From an uncultured Oscillospiraceae bacterium (GTDB lineage: Bacteria; Bacillota; Clostridia; Oscillospirales; Oscillospiraceae), in contig CAKTIE010000006.1 of the NCBI GenBank assembly GCA_934565655.1, positions 1 through 64,000 of the forward strand: a stretch of 64,000 bases of DNA, written 5' to 3'. How positions within the stretch are numbered: the first letter of the stretch is position 1; the number at the start of each line of letters is the position of its first letter. This document shows positions 32,450 to 40,622 of this stretch, in pieces. The notes below the pieces were generated by a model, which was given only the letters and a program-made list of their open reading frames with translations, ran no database searches and was not told the DNA's origin. The position numbers and the translations under genes are program-made.

Positions 32450-32488
32450 CTTTTAAAAACACCGCATTGCGGCGATGCAATGCGGTGA
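32450..32488 (-). terminator. Riboswitch-controlled terminator
   Basis: Minus strand: CACCGCATTGC / GCAATGCGGTG followed by TTTTTAAAA, between the TPP aptamer and thiT. It is the likely expression platform. Confidence 0.85.
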
Positions 32489-32508
32489 AAGAAACCATTC
32501 ACTATGAC

Positions 32509-32600
32509 CACATTCCTACGCCGGCATTATCCGGATCAGGTTCGAGGGATCACAGCGGCGGTACGCTGTATCTCAGCCGGTTTGCACCAGCACCCCTTGT
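32509..32600 (-). promoter_or_regulatory. TPP riboswitch (THI element)
   Basis: Minus strand shows the conserved aptamer pieces: GGGGTGC near the 5' end, CCGGCTGAGATACAGC, CGAACCTGATCCGGATAATG, and CCGGCGTAGG. High TPP should favour the terminator at 32450-32488 and lower thiT expression. Confidence 0.96.
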
Positions 32601-32611
32601 ATTGTAGGGCA

Positions 32612-32640
32612 ATCATAGCATATCGGTCGGATTTTGTCAA
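32612..32640 (-). promoter_or_regulatory. Promoter of thiT
   Basis: Minus strand: TTGACA (32640-32635), 17 bp, TATGAT (32617-32612), directly upstream of the TPP aptamer. Confidence 0.85.
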
Positions 32641-32670
32641 TATGCGTCAGCAGGAAATTTTACCACTCTT

Positions 32671-33267
32671 TTACACCTGGTCCAGATGGCCGGTGGCCTC
32701 CAGTGTGGCAAAGCGATCCAGGGCGATATATCCGGCGGCGAAGATCACATACAGGCCCGCCAGTGCCAGCAGCGGCTTGAGGGCGTTGGCCCAGCCCGGC
32801 TCGCTGTACAGCACCGTGCCGTCCTCCGCCGTCACCTGTGCCGCCAGCATCTCATGGCGCAGGGTGTACGCCGTGCCGTCGGCGGCGGTAAAGTTGCGGC
32901 GCAGGGGCTTCAGCGCCTTGTATACCGCGCCGCCCTCGTCGGTCTTGCTGTCAACGGCGTTTCCCTGAAGGTCAAGCGTGGTCACCACCTTGCCGGTGGA
33001 CAGCACCAGCTGTCCCTCACGGATGGTGAACACAAAGCTCTTGTCCACTTCGGGCGCGATCACATCGACTTTCTGTCCGGCTTCGTATACCTCGATCTTG
33101 CCGCCCCGGCCCAGATACAGCCGCCCGGCGTCGTCTACGGCAATGCCGCTGTAAGACAGGGCCATTGCCCCTGTGGCCATGGCGATGATGGCCAGCACAA
33201 AGATCAGCGCCGCCGGGATGGCCAGCATACGCATCAGCTTACGGTATTTCGGTTCCAACAGTTTCAT
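32671..33267 (-). CDS. Membrane protein of unknown function
   Basis: 198 aa with two helices: near the N-terminus (LAIPAALIFVLAIIAMATGAM) and near the C-terminus (PLLALAGLYVIFAAGYIAL). Between them is a 120-residue outer or periplasm-side beta-rich region with short repeats such as DDAGRLYLGRGGKIEVYEAG, reminiscent of a small propeller blade or PQQ-like motif, but no family is assigned. GAGGTAGACCT precedes the ATG. It starts 24 bp after the cardiolipin synthase gene on the same strand, so a link to envelope lipids is possible. Confidence 0.7.
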   Translation of the reverse strand: MKLLEPKYRKLMRMLAIPAALIFVLAIIAMATGAMALSYSGIAVDDAGRLYLGRGGKIEVYEAGQKVDVIAPEVDKSFVFTIREGQLVLSTGKVVTTLDLQGNAVDSKTDEGGAVYKALKPLRRNFTAADGTAYTLRHEMLAAQVTAEDGTVLYSEPGWANALKPLLALAGLYVIFAAGYIALDRFATLEATGHLDQV

Positions 33268-33291
33268 AGGTCTACCTCATATCAGAAAAGC

Positions 33292-34845
33292 TCACATCCA
33301 CATGGCGAACAGCCGCAGCAGCGTACCCAGCGCCTTCTGATACCAGGGACGTCCCTTCCAGCGCTCCATGGTCACCCGCTGACCGGAAGCCATGATCCGG
33401 GCCATGTCCTTCGCCAGCGGCCGGGACACCGCCGTGCCGTACAGCAGCGTACCGCACTCGAAATGCAGCTGGAAGCTGCGGTAATCCATATTCACCGAGC
33501 CCACGAAGGCCGCGCGGCCATCCGCCAGCACCGTTTTGCCGTGGAGCAGGCCCGGCGTGAAGGTATAGATCTCCACGCCGTGGCGCATCAGCTCGCCCCA
33601 GTAGCTCTGGGCCACCAGATAGGCAAATTTGTGATCGGGGATACCTGGCATCAGCAGCTGTGTTTCTACGCCGCAGTCCGCCGCCAGACACAGAGCGCGC
33701 ATCATAGGCTCGTCGATGGCCAGATACGGCGTGGTGATGGTCAGCGTCTCCCGCGCGCCGGTGATCAGCTGCAAAAAGGCATCCTCAGCGGTATTGACGG
33801 GGTTGTTGTCCGGGCCGTCCACAAAGGGCTGGACAAAGCCCTCCCCCTCCGCGGCCGACCGCGGGCGGTAAAAGTCATAGCCGTTGTCCAGCGTACCGCC
33901 CATCCGCTCCCACAGATGGATGAACTCGCGGGTCAGGCCCCAGGCGCCCCGGCCTGTCAGCCGCACGCCGCAGTCCTTCCAGTAGCCGAAGCGCTCCATC
34001 AAATTGGCGTACTCGTCCGCCAGATTGGCGCCGCCGGTATAGGCCACCTCGCCGTCGATGCAGGCGATCTTCCGGTGGTCACGGTAGTTGAAGTACAGCC
34101 GGTTCACATACTCATGCACCGGGTTGAAGATCATGACCTCCACGCCGATGTCCTTCAGGGCGGCAAGCTCCTCATTGCCGAAGCGCATCATGCTGCCGAA
34201 ATCGTCAAAGAGGAATTTGATCTCCACGCCTTCCGCCCGCTTGCGGCGAAAGATATCCAGCATCCGGTCGAACAGGTCGCCCCGTGCCACGATATAGTAC
34301 TCCAGAAAGATGAACCGCTCCGCCTGCTCCATATGCTCCAGCAGGTCGTTGAGATATACCTCGCCGGTCTCCAGATACACCGCCTCGGTGCCGCCGTACA
34401 GTGGGAAGCCCTGCCGGGTCATGTATGCCGCCAGACGGCTCCACTCCGGCTCCTGCTGCCGCAGCGCCGTCATGGCGGCGGCGCACTGCTCCGTCTGGGC
34501 CGGGCTTTCCGCCGGAACGGGAACCTTTTTCAGTGACAGGCGCTTGGCGCTGCTCTCGCCGTTCCACAGCCAGTAGAGGATCAGGCCCGCCACAGGCACC
34601 GCCAGGATCAGCAGGATCCAGCCGATCTTATAGCTGCTGCTGCCGGGACGGGTATAGACCCGCACGGCGCTGAACAGCGCCGCGATCTCCAGCAGCGTAT
34701 AGGCCACGGCCATCCGCTGCTGCAGGAGCTTGGAAAGGCCGATGACCAGCGCGATCTGGGCCAGCAGCAATATGGCCACCAGCACGAGCCGCAGGCCCGC
34801 GCCGATCCGGCGTTCCGTTTTCTGTTGTACCCGGTATTTTTTCAT
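33292..34845 (-). CDS. cls: Cardiolipin synthase
   Basis: 517-aa phospholipase-D-type enzyme that condenses two phosphatidylglycerols to cardiolipin and glycerol. It has N-terminal membrane helices (about 16-100), then two HKD motifs: HRKIACIDGEVAYTGGANLA and HGKTVLADGRAAFVGSVNMD. GSSSYKIGWILLILAVPVAG precedes the catalytic part, as in Firmicute Cls. The first gene of a two-gene unit with the small membrane protein. Confidence 0.93.
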   Translation of the reverse strand: MKKYRVQQKTERRIGAGLRLVLVAILLLAQIALVIGLSKLLQQRMAVAYTLLEIAALFSAVRVYTRPGSSSYKIGWILLILAVPVAGLILYWLWNGESSAKRLSLKKVPVPAESPAQTEQCAAAMTALRQQEPEWSRLAAYMTRQGFPLYGGTEAVYLETGEVYLNDLLEHMEQAERFIFLEYYIVARGDLFDRMLDIFRRKRAEGVEIKFLFDDFGSMMRFGNEELAALKDIGVEVMIFNPVHEYVNRLYFNYRDHRKIACIDGEVAYTGGANLADEYANLMERFGYWKDCGVRLTGRGAWGLTREFIHLWERMGGTLDNGYDFYRPRSAAEGEGFVQPFVDGPDNNPVNTAEDAFLQLITGARETLTITTPYLAIDEPMMRALCLAADCGVETQLLMPGIPDHKFAYLVAQSYWGELMRHGVEIYTFTPGLLHGKTVLADGRAAFVGSVNMDYRSFQLHFECGTLLYGTAVSRPLAKDMARIMASGQRVTMERWKGRPWYQKALGTLLRLFAMWM

Positions 34846-34895
34846 ACGGCTCCTTTCGGTGTAGGGTTGGGGATAACGGGGAATTTCGTAGAGGA

Positions 34896-34922
34896 CGGCG
34901 GGGTGTGGTCACCTCGCCCTAC
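34896..34922 (-). repeat. REP-like palindrome, minus orientation
   Basis: Minus strand: TGTAGGGCGAGGTGACCACA then CCCCGCCG; slightly degenerate. Paired with 34943-34972 in the 166-bp gap between cls and pncB. Confidence 0.6.
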
Positions 34923-34942
34923 AAGACGGTTGGCGGTAAAAT

Positions 34943-34972
34943 TCCGTAGGGCGGCATGACCACATGCCGCCG
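34943..34972 (+). repeat. REP-like palindrome, plus orientation
   Basis: TCCGTAGGGCGGCATGACCA then CATGCCGCCG, the inverted partner of 34896-34922. Confidence 0.65.
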
Positions 34973-35011
34973 CATATCGCGCAGCGGGCTCTTGCCGTCA
35001 TGTTTCCGTTG

Positions 35012-36463
35012 TCAGTTCCGGTTCTTCCGCAGCAGCTCCTGCTGGATGTCCCACAGCTTCTGGCTGAGATCCACATAGTAGGTCTGGGGGTTATCAAAGC
35101 GCTTGATCTCGTCCCACAGGGTATTCACCTGCTGCTTGCAGTAGGTTTGGATGTCCTTCAGGGCTGGGGATTCATACACCTTCTTGCCGTTCAGGAACAC
35201 CGGCACCAGCAGCTCGCGGGCCTGGAAATTGCAGACGTTCTTGGTCTTCCAGGTGGCGTAGGGGTCAAACAGCATCAGCGGCTCGTTCTCGTCCACCACC
35301 TCGTCATGGACGGTCATGTAGTCGGCAATGGCCTTGCCGTTGTCCTTGTTATACAGGCGGTACACCTTCTTGAAGTGGGGAATGGTGATCTTCTCCACAT
35401 TCTCGCTGCACTTGATCTTGGGGATGATCTCACCCTTTTCGTTCTCCACGGCGGTCAGCTTATACACGCCGCCGAACACCGGCTCGCTCTTGGCGGTGAT
35501 CATCCGCTCGCCCACGCCGAACATGTCGATCTGGGCGCCCTGCAGGAACAGGTTCTGGATCAGCCGCTCGTCCAGGGAGTTGGACACGCTGATCTGGCAC
35601 TCCGGCCAGCCGGCCTCGTCCAGCATCTTGCGGGCCTTCTGGCTGAGATAGGCCATATCGCCGCTGTCCAGACGGATGCCGCACTTGCTGATGCCCATGG
35701 GGCGCAGCACCTCGTTAAAGGCGCGGATGGCGTTGGGCACGCCGGATTTCAGGGTGTTGTAGGTATCCACCAGCAGCGTGGCGTTGGTGGGATAGGTCTC
35801 GCAATAGGTCTTGAAGGCCTCATACTCGGTGTCAAACATCTGCACCCAGGCGTGGGCCATGGTGCCGCCGGCAGGCACGCCGTACAGCTGGTCGGAGATG
35901 GTGCAGGCCGTACCGGCGCAGCCGCCGATGTACGCCGCCCGCGCGCCGATGATGGCCGCGTCCGCGCCCTGGGCGCGGCGGGAGCCGAACTCCAGCACCG
36001 TGCGGCCGTTGGCGGCGCGGCAGATGCGGTTGGCCTTGGTGGCAATGAGACTCTGGTGGTTGATGGTCAGCAGCGTGAAGGTCTCGATCAGCTGGGCCTC
36101 GATAGACGGAGCGCGGACCACCACCAGCGGCTCGCGGGGGAACACGGGGGTGCCCTCAGGAATGGCGTAGATATCGCCGGTAAAGCGGAAGTCCTTCAGA
36201 TAGTCCAGGAACTCCTCGCAGAACAGGTTCCGGCCCCGGAGGTAGGCGATGTCCTCCTCGCTGAAGTGCAGGTTTTCAATGTAGTCGATCAGCTGCTCCA
36301 GACCGGCCGCGATGGCGAAGCCGCCCTGATCCGGCACCTTGCGGAAGAACACATCGAAATAGGTGATGCGATCCTTATAACCGTTGCGGAAGTATCCGTT
36401 GCCCATGGTCAGCTCATAAAAGTCGCACAGCATGGTCATGTTCAGCTTTTCAGCAGTATTCAT
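35012..36463 (-). CDS. pncB: Nicotinate phosphoribosyltransferase
   Basis: Makes nicotinate mononucleotide from nicotinate and PRPP (ATP-assisted) in NAD salvage. 483 aa. Features: LCDFYELTMGNGYF near the N-terminus, FGSRRAQGADAAI (family block), MAHAWVQMF (active-site His region), TLLVDTYNTLKSG (about 245), and GIRLDSGDMAYLS. The long C-terminal part is typical of the Gram-positive form. CAGGAA precedes the start. Own promoter at 36524-36551. Confidence 0.95.
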   Translation of the reverse strand: MNTAEKLNMTMLCDFYELTMGNGYFRNGYKDRITYFDVFFRKVPDQGGFAIAAGLEQLIDYIENLHFSEEDIAYLRGRNLFCEEFLDYLKDFRFTGDIYAIPEGTPVFPREPLVVVRAPSIEAQLIETFTLLTINHQSLIATKANRICRAANGRTVLEFGSRRAQGADAAIIGARAAYIGGCAGTACTISDQLYGVPAGGTMAHAWVQMFDTEYEAFKTYCETYPTNATLLVDTYNTLKSGVPNAIRAFNEVLRPMGISKCGIRLDSGDMAYLSQKARKMLDEAGWPECQISVSNSLDERLIQNLFLQGAQIDMFGVGERMITAKSEPVFGGVYKLTAVENEKGEIIPKIKCSENVEKITIPHFKKVYRLYNKDNGKAIADYMTVHDEVVDENEPLMLFDPYATWKTKNVCNFQARELLVPVFLNGKKVYESPALKDIQTYCKQQVNTLWDEIKRFDNPQTYYVDLSQKLWDIQQELLRKNRN

Positions 36464-36523
36464 TTCCTGTTAAACCTCAAATTCTCAATAATACCCCGGT
36501 CACGGGGCGCAGCGTATCTGATT

Positions 36524-36551
36524 ATTATAGCACAATTTTAACATTTCGCAA
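36524..36551 (-). promoter_or_regulatory. Promoter of pncB
   Basis: Minus strand: TTGCGA (36551-36546), 16 bp, TGC-TATAAT (36529-36524). The leader has a small GCCCCGTGACCGGGGT hairpin (36493-36508). Confidence 0.65.
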
Positions 36552-36602
36552 CCGTTTCTCCCATATATTTCGGTATTTGAGGGCAGCTAAACCGCTGGTC
36601 GG

Positions 36603-36630
36603 TTGCATTTTCCTCCGCTTCTGATACAAT
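36603..36630 (+). promoter_or_regulatory. Promoter of the XRE regulator gene
   Basis: TTGCAT (36603-36608), 16 bp ending in TGA, TACAAT (36625-36630). The -10 covers the ATG at 36629, so translation cannot begin there on this transcript. Confidence 0.75.
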
Positions 36631-36649
36631 GAACAGCGAGGTGATCACT

Positions 36650-37636
36650 TTGGACAAACAGCAGCTGGGCGTTTTCATCGCCGAAAACCGAAAGCGGCAG
36701 GGCCTGACCCAGCAGCAGCTGGCACAGGCGCTGCACGTTACCGACAAAGCCGTCAGCAAATGGGAGCGGGGACTCAGCTACCCCGACGTGACCCTTTTAC
36801 AGCCGCTGGCGGCGGCCTTCGGCCTGCGTGTGGACGACCTGCTGACCTGCCGCGCCGCAGAAAAGGCGGAGCTTTTGGCACCTGACATCACCCCCATTCC
36901 GGAGCCCACCGCTTCGGAATCGACCGCCCCGGAGGCCGCCTCTCCCGCCGTGCAGGCGGTGCTGGAAATTTCACAGGAAAGCCTGTGGCAGCGAAAAAAG
37001 CAGCTGATCCAGCGGATCGCGGCCGGTGTGATCCTGCTGGCCGTACTGGTCTTTGCCGCCCTTGGCGTCTTTCTGATCTACAACCAGCACATCGGCGAGA
37101 CCTACAACATCATCGAGCGGTCACACTCTCCCGCCGACGAGACCATCAGCATCGAGGCGTATCCCGCCAGCCTGTTCAATGATGACAAGACGCTGATCCG
37201 CATGTGGAAGGGCCGGTACTATCTGGCGGATTCCGGCAGCGACAGAACCTATGTCAGCTTTGCGCTGGACGAGAACGAGGAATTTGGCTTTTTTAACTGG
37301 GCCCGCAGCGGCTCCTATGTTCTTGTTTCGATCTATGACCACACCACATCCCAGTATAGAGACGATCTGTGGGATGTGCGGGAGTTCAAAAAGACCCGTC
37401 TGGCCGCCGTTCATACGGATATGGAAGCCCGCGTCCGTGAGCTGCTGCCCCAGAGCGGACTGCTGCCCGAGGGCTGCGACGCTGATGAAGTCCGCGTGGA
37501 TATCGCCGGCTTCACATACGACGATTGCCATTTGGATGTGTATCTGCGCGACATACAGATCGACAGCGAGGAGCCGTCATACCTGCGCCTTGCATACGAC
37601 ATTGCCGCCGACGCGCTGACCCCGTTTGAACTATAA
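36650..37636 (+). CDS. XRE-type transcriptional regulator with membrane-anchored C-terminal domain
   Basis: 328 aa. Residues 1-60 are a helix-turn-helix: LGVFIAENRKRQGLTQQQLA, then LHVTDKAVSKWERGLSYPDV. A Pro/Ala/Glu linker leads to one membrane helix (about 125-148, IAAGVILLAVLVFAALGVFL). An extracytoplasmic domain of 180 residues of unknown fold follows. This resembles one-component sensors that bind DNA from the membrane; the signal is unknown. TTG 36650 is chosen as the start: GAGGTGAT lies before it and the -10 overlaps the upstream ATG. Confidence 0.8.
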   Translation: MDKQQLGVFIAENRKRQGLTQQQLAQALHVTDKAVSKWERGLSYPDVTLLQPLAAAFGLRVDDLLTCRAAEKAELLAPDITPIPEPTASESTAPEAASPAVQAVLEISQESLWQRKKQLIQRIAAGVILLAVLVFAALGVFLIYNQHIGETYNIIERSHSPADETISIEAYPASLFNDDKTLIRMWKGRYYLADSGSDRTYVSFALDENEEFGFFNWARSGSYVLVSIYDHTTSQYRDDLWDVREFKKTRLAAVHTDMEARVRELLPQSGLLPEGCDADEVRVDIAGFTYDDCHLDVYLRDIQIDSEEPSYLRLAYDIAADALTPFEL

Positions 37637-37664
37637 AAAGAGAGCCTTTCGGCTCTCTTTTTAT
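37633..37664. terminator. Rho-independent terminator
   Basis: ATAAAAAGAGAGCC-TTTC-GGCTCTCTTTTTAT; the left arm includes the stop of the XRE regulator gene. Confidence 0.9.
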
Positions 37665-37666
37665 AA

Positions 37667-37716
37667 CATGCCGCCAACGGCGGCATACCTCAACTTTTCT
37701 CTTTTCTCTTTTCACT
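37667..37716 (-). repeat. Hairpin plus purine-tail repeat, copy 3
   Basis: CATGCCGCC-AAC-GGCGGCAT followed by a CTTTTCTCTTTTCTCTTTTC tract, as in 378-419 and 7793-7845. Confidence 0.5.
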
Positions 37717-37755
37717 AAAAAAAAGAAGGGCCATCCGGCCCTTCCTTTTTTATTT
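37717..37755. terminator. Terminator of the efp-proximal zinc-ribbon gene
   Basis: AAAAAAAGAAGGGCC-ATCC-GGCCCTTCCTTTTTT; a good bidirectional terminator. Confidence 0.88.
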
Positions 37756-38189
37756 TACTCGTCGTCCTCGTCGGTGGCCTCGTTCAGTGCGTTGGCCAGG
37801 TCGCTGAGATCAAACTCCAGCTTGGTGCCGCAGTTGGGGCACACCACCTCGCCGTCCTCCAGGACGGTCTCGTCGAAATAGACTTCTTCTTCACACTCGG
37901 GGCAGGTGGTCATGAAGCACTCTTCATCCTCGTCCTCATCGTCCCACTCTTCCTCGTCCTCGTCGTCCAGCTCGTAGAGGGACTCCTCCACCTCGCTGAG
38001 GTCATCGCTGACGGCATCCAGACCGTCCTCGATGTCCACCATCTCGTCCTGCATGTCGGCGATCTCGTCGGCCATGTTGTCCAGCACGTCGATGATGGCG
38101 GCGATCAGCTTGCCTTCCTTGCTCTCGGTGTCCAGTGCCAGACCCTCGGCCAGGCCCTTCAGATATGCTACCTTCTCAGAAATACCCAT
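37755..38189 (-). CDS. CD1247-type acidic zinc-ribbon protein
   Basis: 144 aa. The N-terminus GISEKVAYLKGLAEGL begins the CD1247 N-terminal domain. A very acidic, coiled-coil-like middle (about 45-90, runs of Asp and Glu) leads to a zinc ribbon with CPECEEE and CPNCGTKLEFDL. Members sit beside efp in many clostridia, and their function is not known to me. It begins 44 bp after efp and probably shares its transcript. Confidence 0.82.
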   Translation of the reverse strand: MGISEKVAYLKGLAEGLALDTESKEGKLIAAIIDVLDNMADEIADMQDEMVDIEDGLDAVSDDLSEVEESLYELDDEDEEEWDDEDEDEECFMTTCPECEEEVYFDETVLEDGEVVCPNCGTKLEFDLSDLANALNEATDEDDE

Positions 38190-38233
38190 ATTCGGCTCCT
38201 TTCTTTACGGTCGGTTGGTTGCTACGGATGAAA

Positions 38234-38800
38234 TTACTTGCAGCGGCCGATATACTCGCCGGTGCGGGTGTCGATGGTGATCTTGTCACCGATGTTGATG
38301 AACAGAGGCACCTTCACCTCGGCGCCGGTCTCCACGGTGGCGGGCTTCAGGGTGTTGGTGGCGGTGTTGCCGGCCAGGCCGGGCTCGGTCTCGGTGACCT
38401 CCAGATCCATGAAGTTGGGGCACTCCAGGCCGAACACGCTGCCCTTATAGCTCAGCACCTTGCAGACGGTGTTCTCGGTGATGAAGCGGAAGGCGTCGCC
38501 CAGCAGATCCTTGCCCAGAGGCACCATGTCGAAGGTCTCCTGATCCATGAAGTAATACAGGTCGCCGTCGTTGTAGCTGTACGCCATGTCGCGGCGATCC
38601 ACGAAAGCTTCCTCAAACTTGGCGGTGGGGTTGAAAGAGGTCTCGGTCACAGCGCCGGTCACCACGTTGCGCATCTTGGTGCGGACGAAGGCCGCGCCCT
38701 TGCCGGGCTTGACGTGCTGGAACTCCACGACCTGCATGATCTTGCCGTCCATCTCAAAGGTCTTGCCGTTTCTGAAATCACCGGCGGTAATAGTTGCCAT
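38234..38800 (-). CDS. efp: Elongation factor P
   Basis: 188-aa translation factor that rescues ribosomes stalled at polyproline. Domain I has the tip [14 protein letters not shown], where the modifiable Lys lies in PGKGA; the OB-fold domains end with [27 protein letters not shown] precedes the ATG, at 38800. The frame is open for 44 further codons upstream, but a good promoter (38880-38908) within that stretch excludes them. The leader has two competing hairpins, see 38803-38846. Confidence 0.96.
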   Translation of the reverse strand: MATITAGDFRNGKTFEMDGKIMQVVEFQHVKPGKGAAFVRTKMRNVVTGAVTETSFNPTAKFEEAFVDRRDMAYSYNDGDLYYFMDQETFDMVPLGKDLLGDAFRFITENTVCKVLSYKGSVFGLECPNFMDLEVTETEPGLAGNTATNTLKPATVETGAEVKVPLFINIGDKITIDTRTGEYIGRCK

Positions 38801-38802
38801 AT

Positions 38803-38846
38803 TGATATTCCTCCCATGTGATGAGGGAATATCAACATTCCCTCGA
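38803..38846 (-). promoter_or_regulatory. efp leader with two mutually exclusive hairpins
   Basis: Minus strand: hairpin A is GAGGGAAT-GTTGAT-ATTCCCTC (38844-38823), a perfect 8-bp stem. Hairpin B uses TTGATATTCCCTC (loop and right arm of A) to pair with GGGAGGAATATCAA, which is the Shine-Dalgarno of efp: 10 continuous pairs plus three more across a one-base bulge, loop of seven. A exposes and B hides the ribosome binding site, so the leader looks like a translational switch. The trigger is unknown. Confidence 0.55.
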
Positions 38847-38879
38847 ATAAAATAATTCCGGCCACAAAAAGCCTTATAT

Positions 38880-38908
38880 ATTTTACATGATGCTGTATGG
38901 TTTGGCAA
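38880..38908 (-). promoter_or_regulatory. Promoter of efp
   Basis: Minus strand: TTGCCA (38908-38903), 17 bp, TAAAAT (38885-38880), preceded by TG one base away. Confidence 0.75.
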
Positions 38909-38950
38909 GGGCTTTGCCGTATTTTTTGCCAAAAAACCGAAATTATTTGT

Positions 38951-40012
38951 TTACAGCACGATCAGTTCCTTGGGGGCCCTGGTAATGACCTCCGCGCCAT
39001 CATGGCGCAGCATCATCACATCCTCAATGCGGACGCCGAACTTGCCGGGGAGGTAGATGCCCGGCTCGGCGCTGACCACCGCGCCCTCCGGCATGGGCTC
39101 GCCGTTGCTGGGCGCGGCGTTGGGGGATTCGTGGATGTCGATGCCCAGACTGTGGCCGAAGCTGTGGCCGAAATAGGGGCCGTAGCCCGCGTCCTCGATG
39201 ACCTTGCGGGCGGCGGCGTCGATGGCCGCGCCGGTGACGCCCGCTCTGGCGGCGGCGATACCGGCCAGCTGGGCCTCCAGCACGATGTGATAGACCTTCT
39301 TCATCTCCTCGCTGGGCTCGCCCAGCGCCACGGTGCGGGTCATGTCGCTGCAATAGCCCTTGTACACGCAGCCGAAGTCCATGGTGATGAATTCGCCCTG
39401 CTGCACCTGGCGCATGCTGGGCACGGCGTGGGGCATGGAGCCATTGGGGCCGGAGGCGATGATGGTATCAAAGGAGGTCTTTTCCGCGCCGGCGGACACC
39501 ATCAGGTAGTTCAGGCGGGCGGCGATCTCCTTCTCGGTCATGCCGGGATGGATCTCCTTGCAGATCTGCTCCAGCGCGCCCTCGGCGATCCGCTGGGCGG
39601 CGATCATGTACGCCAGCTCCTCCTCGTCCTTGCTGCCCCGCAGCTTGGTCATCATGGCGGTGGCAGGCACCAGCGTGCAGTGCAGCTTCTCCGTATAGGC
39701 CGTATGGGCGGCCACGGTCATGACCTCCTCCTCAAAGCCCACCTTCTGCGCGCCGGCCTCGGCCAGCGCCTTGTTGATCAGCGCGGCAAAGGGGTTCTCG
39801 CGGCTGGTCTCCCAGATCACGGCGGCGTCGCCGATGGCCTTACCCGCCGCCTCGGTATAGCGGCTGTCGGTAAAATACCAGCTGCCCTTGCGGGTCACCA
39901 CCGCCACGCCCTCACCCATAAAGCCGGTGGCGTAATAGCAGTTGGAGTCGCCGGTCAGCAGCATGGCGTCCAGCTCGCCCAGATGGGCCGCAATGTGTTC
40001 CAGATGATTCAT
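38951..40012 (-). CDS. Xaa-Pro aminopeptidase (M24B)
   Basis: 353-aa dinuclear-metal peptidase that removes the residue before a proline. An N-terminal creatinase-like domain (about 1-125) is followed by the pita-bread catalytic domain. Metal ligands appear in TMDFGCVYKGYCSDMTRTV (two Asp), FGHSFGHSLGIDIHE (His), VVSAEPGIYLP (Glu) and VRIEDVMML (Glu). Placement upstream of efp is usual in Firmicutes. GATATAGGAGGAATC precedes the start. Confidence 0.93.
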   Translation of the reverse strand: MNHLEHIAAHLGELDAMLLTGDSNCYYATGFMGEGVAVVTRKGSWYFTDSRYTEAAGKAIGDAAVIWETSRENPFAALINKALAEAGAQKVGFEEEVMTVAAHTAYTEKLHCTLVPATAMMTKLRGSKDEEELAYMIAAQRIAEGALEQICKEIHPGMTEKEIAARLNYLMVSAGAEKTSFDTIIASGPNGSMPHAVPSMRQVQQGEFITMDFGCVYKGYCSDMTRTVALGEPSEEMKKVYHIVLEAQLAGIAAARAGVTGAAIDAAARKVIEDAGYGPYFGHSFGHSLGIDIHESPNAAPSNGEPMPEGAVVSAEPGIYLPGKFGVRIEDVMMLRHDGAEVITRAPKELIVL

Positions 40013-40045
40013 GATGATTCCTCCTATATCACATTTTTCCTGTTG

Positions 40046-40543
40046 TTATTTTTCCCGTGCCAGCTTCTTGAAGGGGGCCTGCATGGCATGGAGCACCTTC
40101 TGCCACGGCGTCACCGCGCCGCCCACCGGCTCCACCATCAGCGCGGCGGCGCCCGCCAGATTGGCGGCCAGCACATCCGTCAGCAGCTTGTCGCCCAGCA
40201 TGGCGGTCTCTCCGGCGGTAACGCCCGCCCTGGCCATGGCCCGGCGCAGCCCCTTGGGCAGAGGCTTCTGAGCGTGGCCCACATAGTCGATGCCCAGCGC
40301 ATGGCAGAAATCGTCCACCCGCTTTCCGCTGCGGTTGTTGGACAGGATCATCACCGTGATCCCGGCGGCCTTCAGGCTGTCGATCCACGGCTTCACGCCC
40401 TCCGGCGGCGTTTTCACCGACTTGGGCGCCAGCGTATAGTCCAGATCGCACAGCAGCAGCTTTATGCCCTTTCCCCGCAGCAGCTCCGGTGTCACATTGT
40501 CATAGGCCGCCAGCAATCGGTCGGGCCGCAGGGAAAACCGCAT
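40046..40543 (-). CDS. yqeG: YqeG family HAD IIIA-type phosphatase
   Basis: 165-aa HAD-superfamily phosphatase. Motif I is LLLCDLDYTLAPKS (nucleophile Asp), motif II VMILSNNRSGKR, and motif III MLGDKLLTDVLAANLAG. YqeG-like proteins are typically encoded with the yqeH/aroD or efp regions of Firmicutes; a phosphatidylglycerophosphate phosphatase activity is known for related members (PgpP-like), which is only a suggestion here. 33 bp upstream of the aminopeptidase gene on the same strand. Confidence 0.88.
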   Translation of the reverse strand: MRFSLRPDRLLAAYDNVTPELLRGKGIKLLLCDLDYTLAPKSVKTPPEGVKPWIDSLKAAGITVMILSNNRSGKRVDDFCHALGIDYVGHAQKPLPKGLRRAMARAGVTAGETAMLGDKLLTDVLAANLAGAAALMVEPVGGAVTPWQKVLHAMQAPFKKLAREK

Positions 40544-40622
40544 ACTTTCTCTCCCCTTCGCATACTCATGAAATCAGGAACAGTATAGCAGTTTCCGGCG
40601 AAAAAAACAAGGGGGCATGGGC

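Noticed and set aside
32686..34536. 616-codon plus-strand frame opposite cls
   Set aside because: The minus strand has both HKD motifs and the thiT/TPP context; the plus frame has no recognisable protein features.
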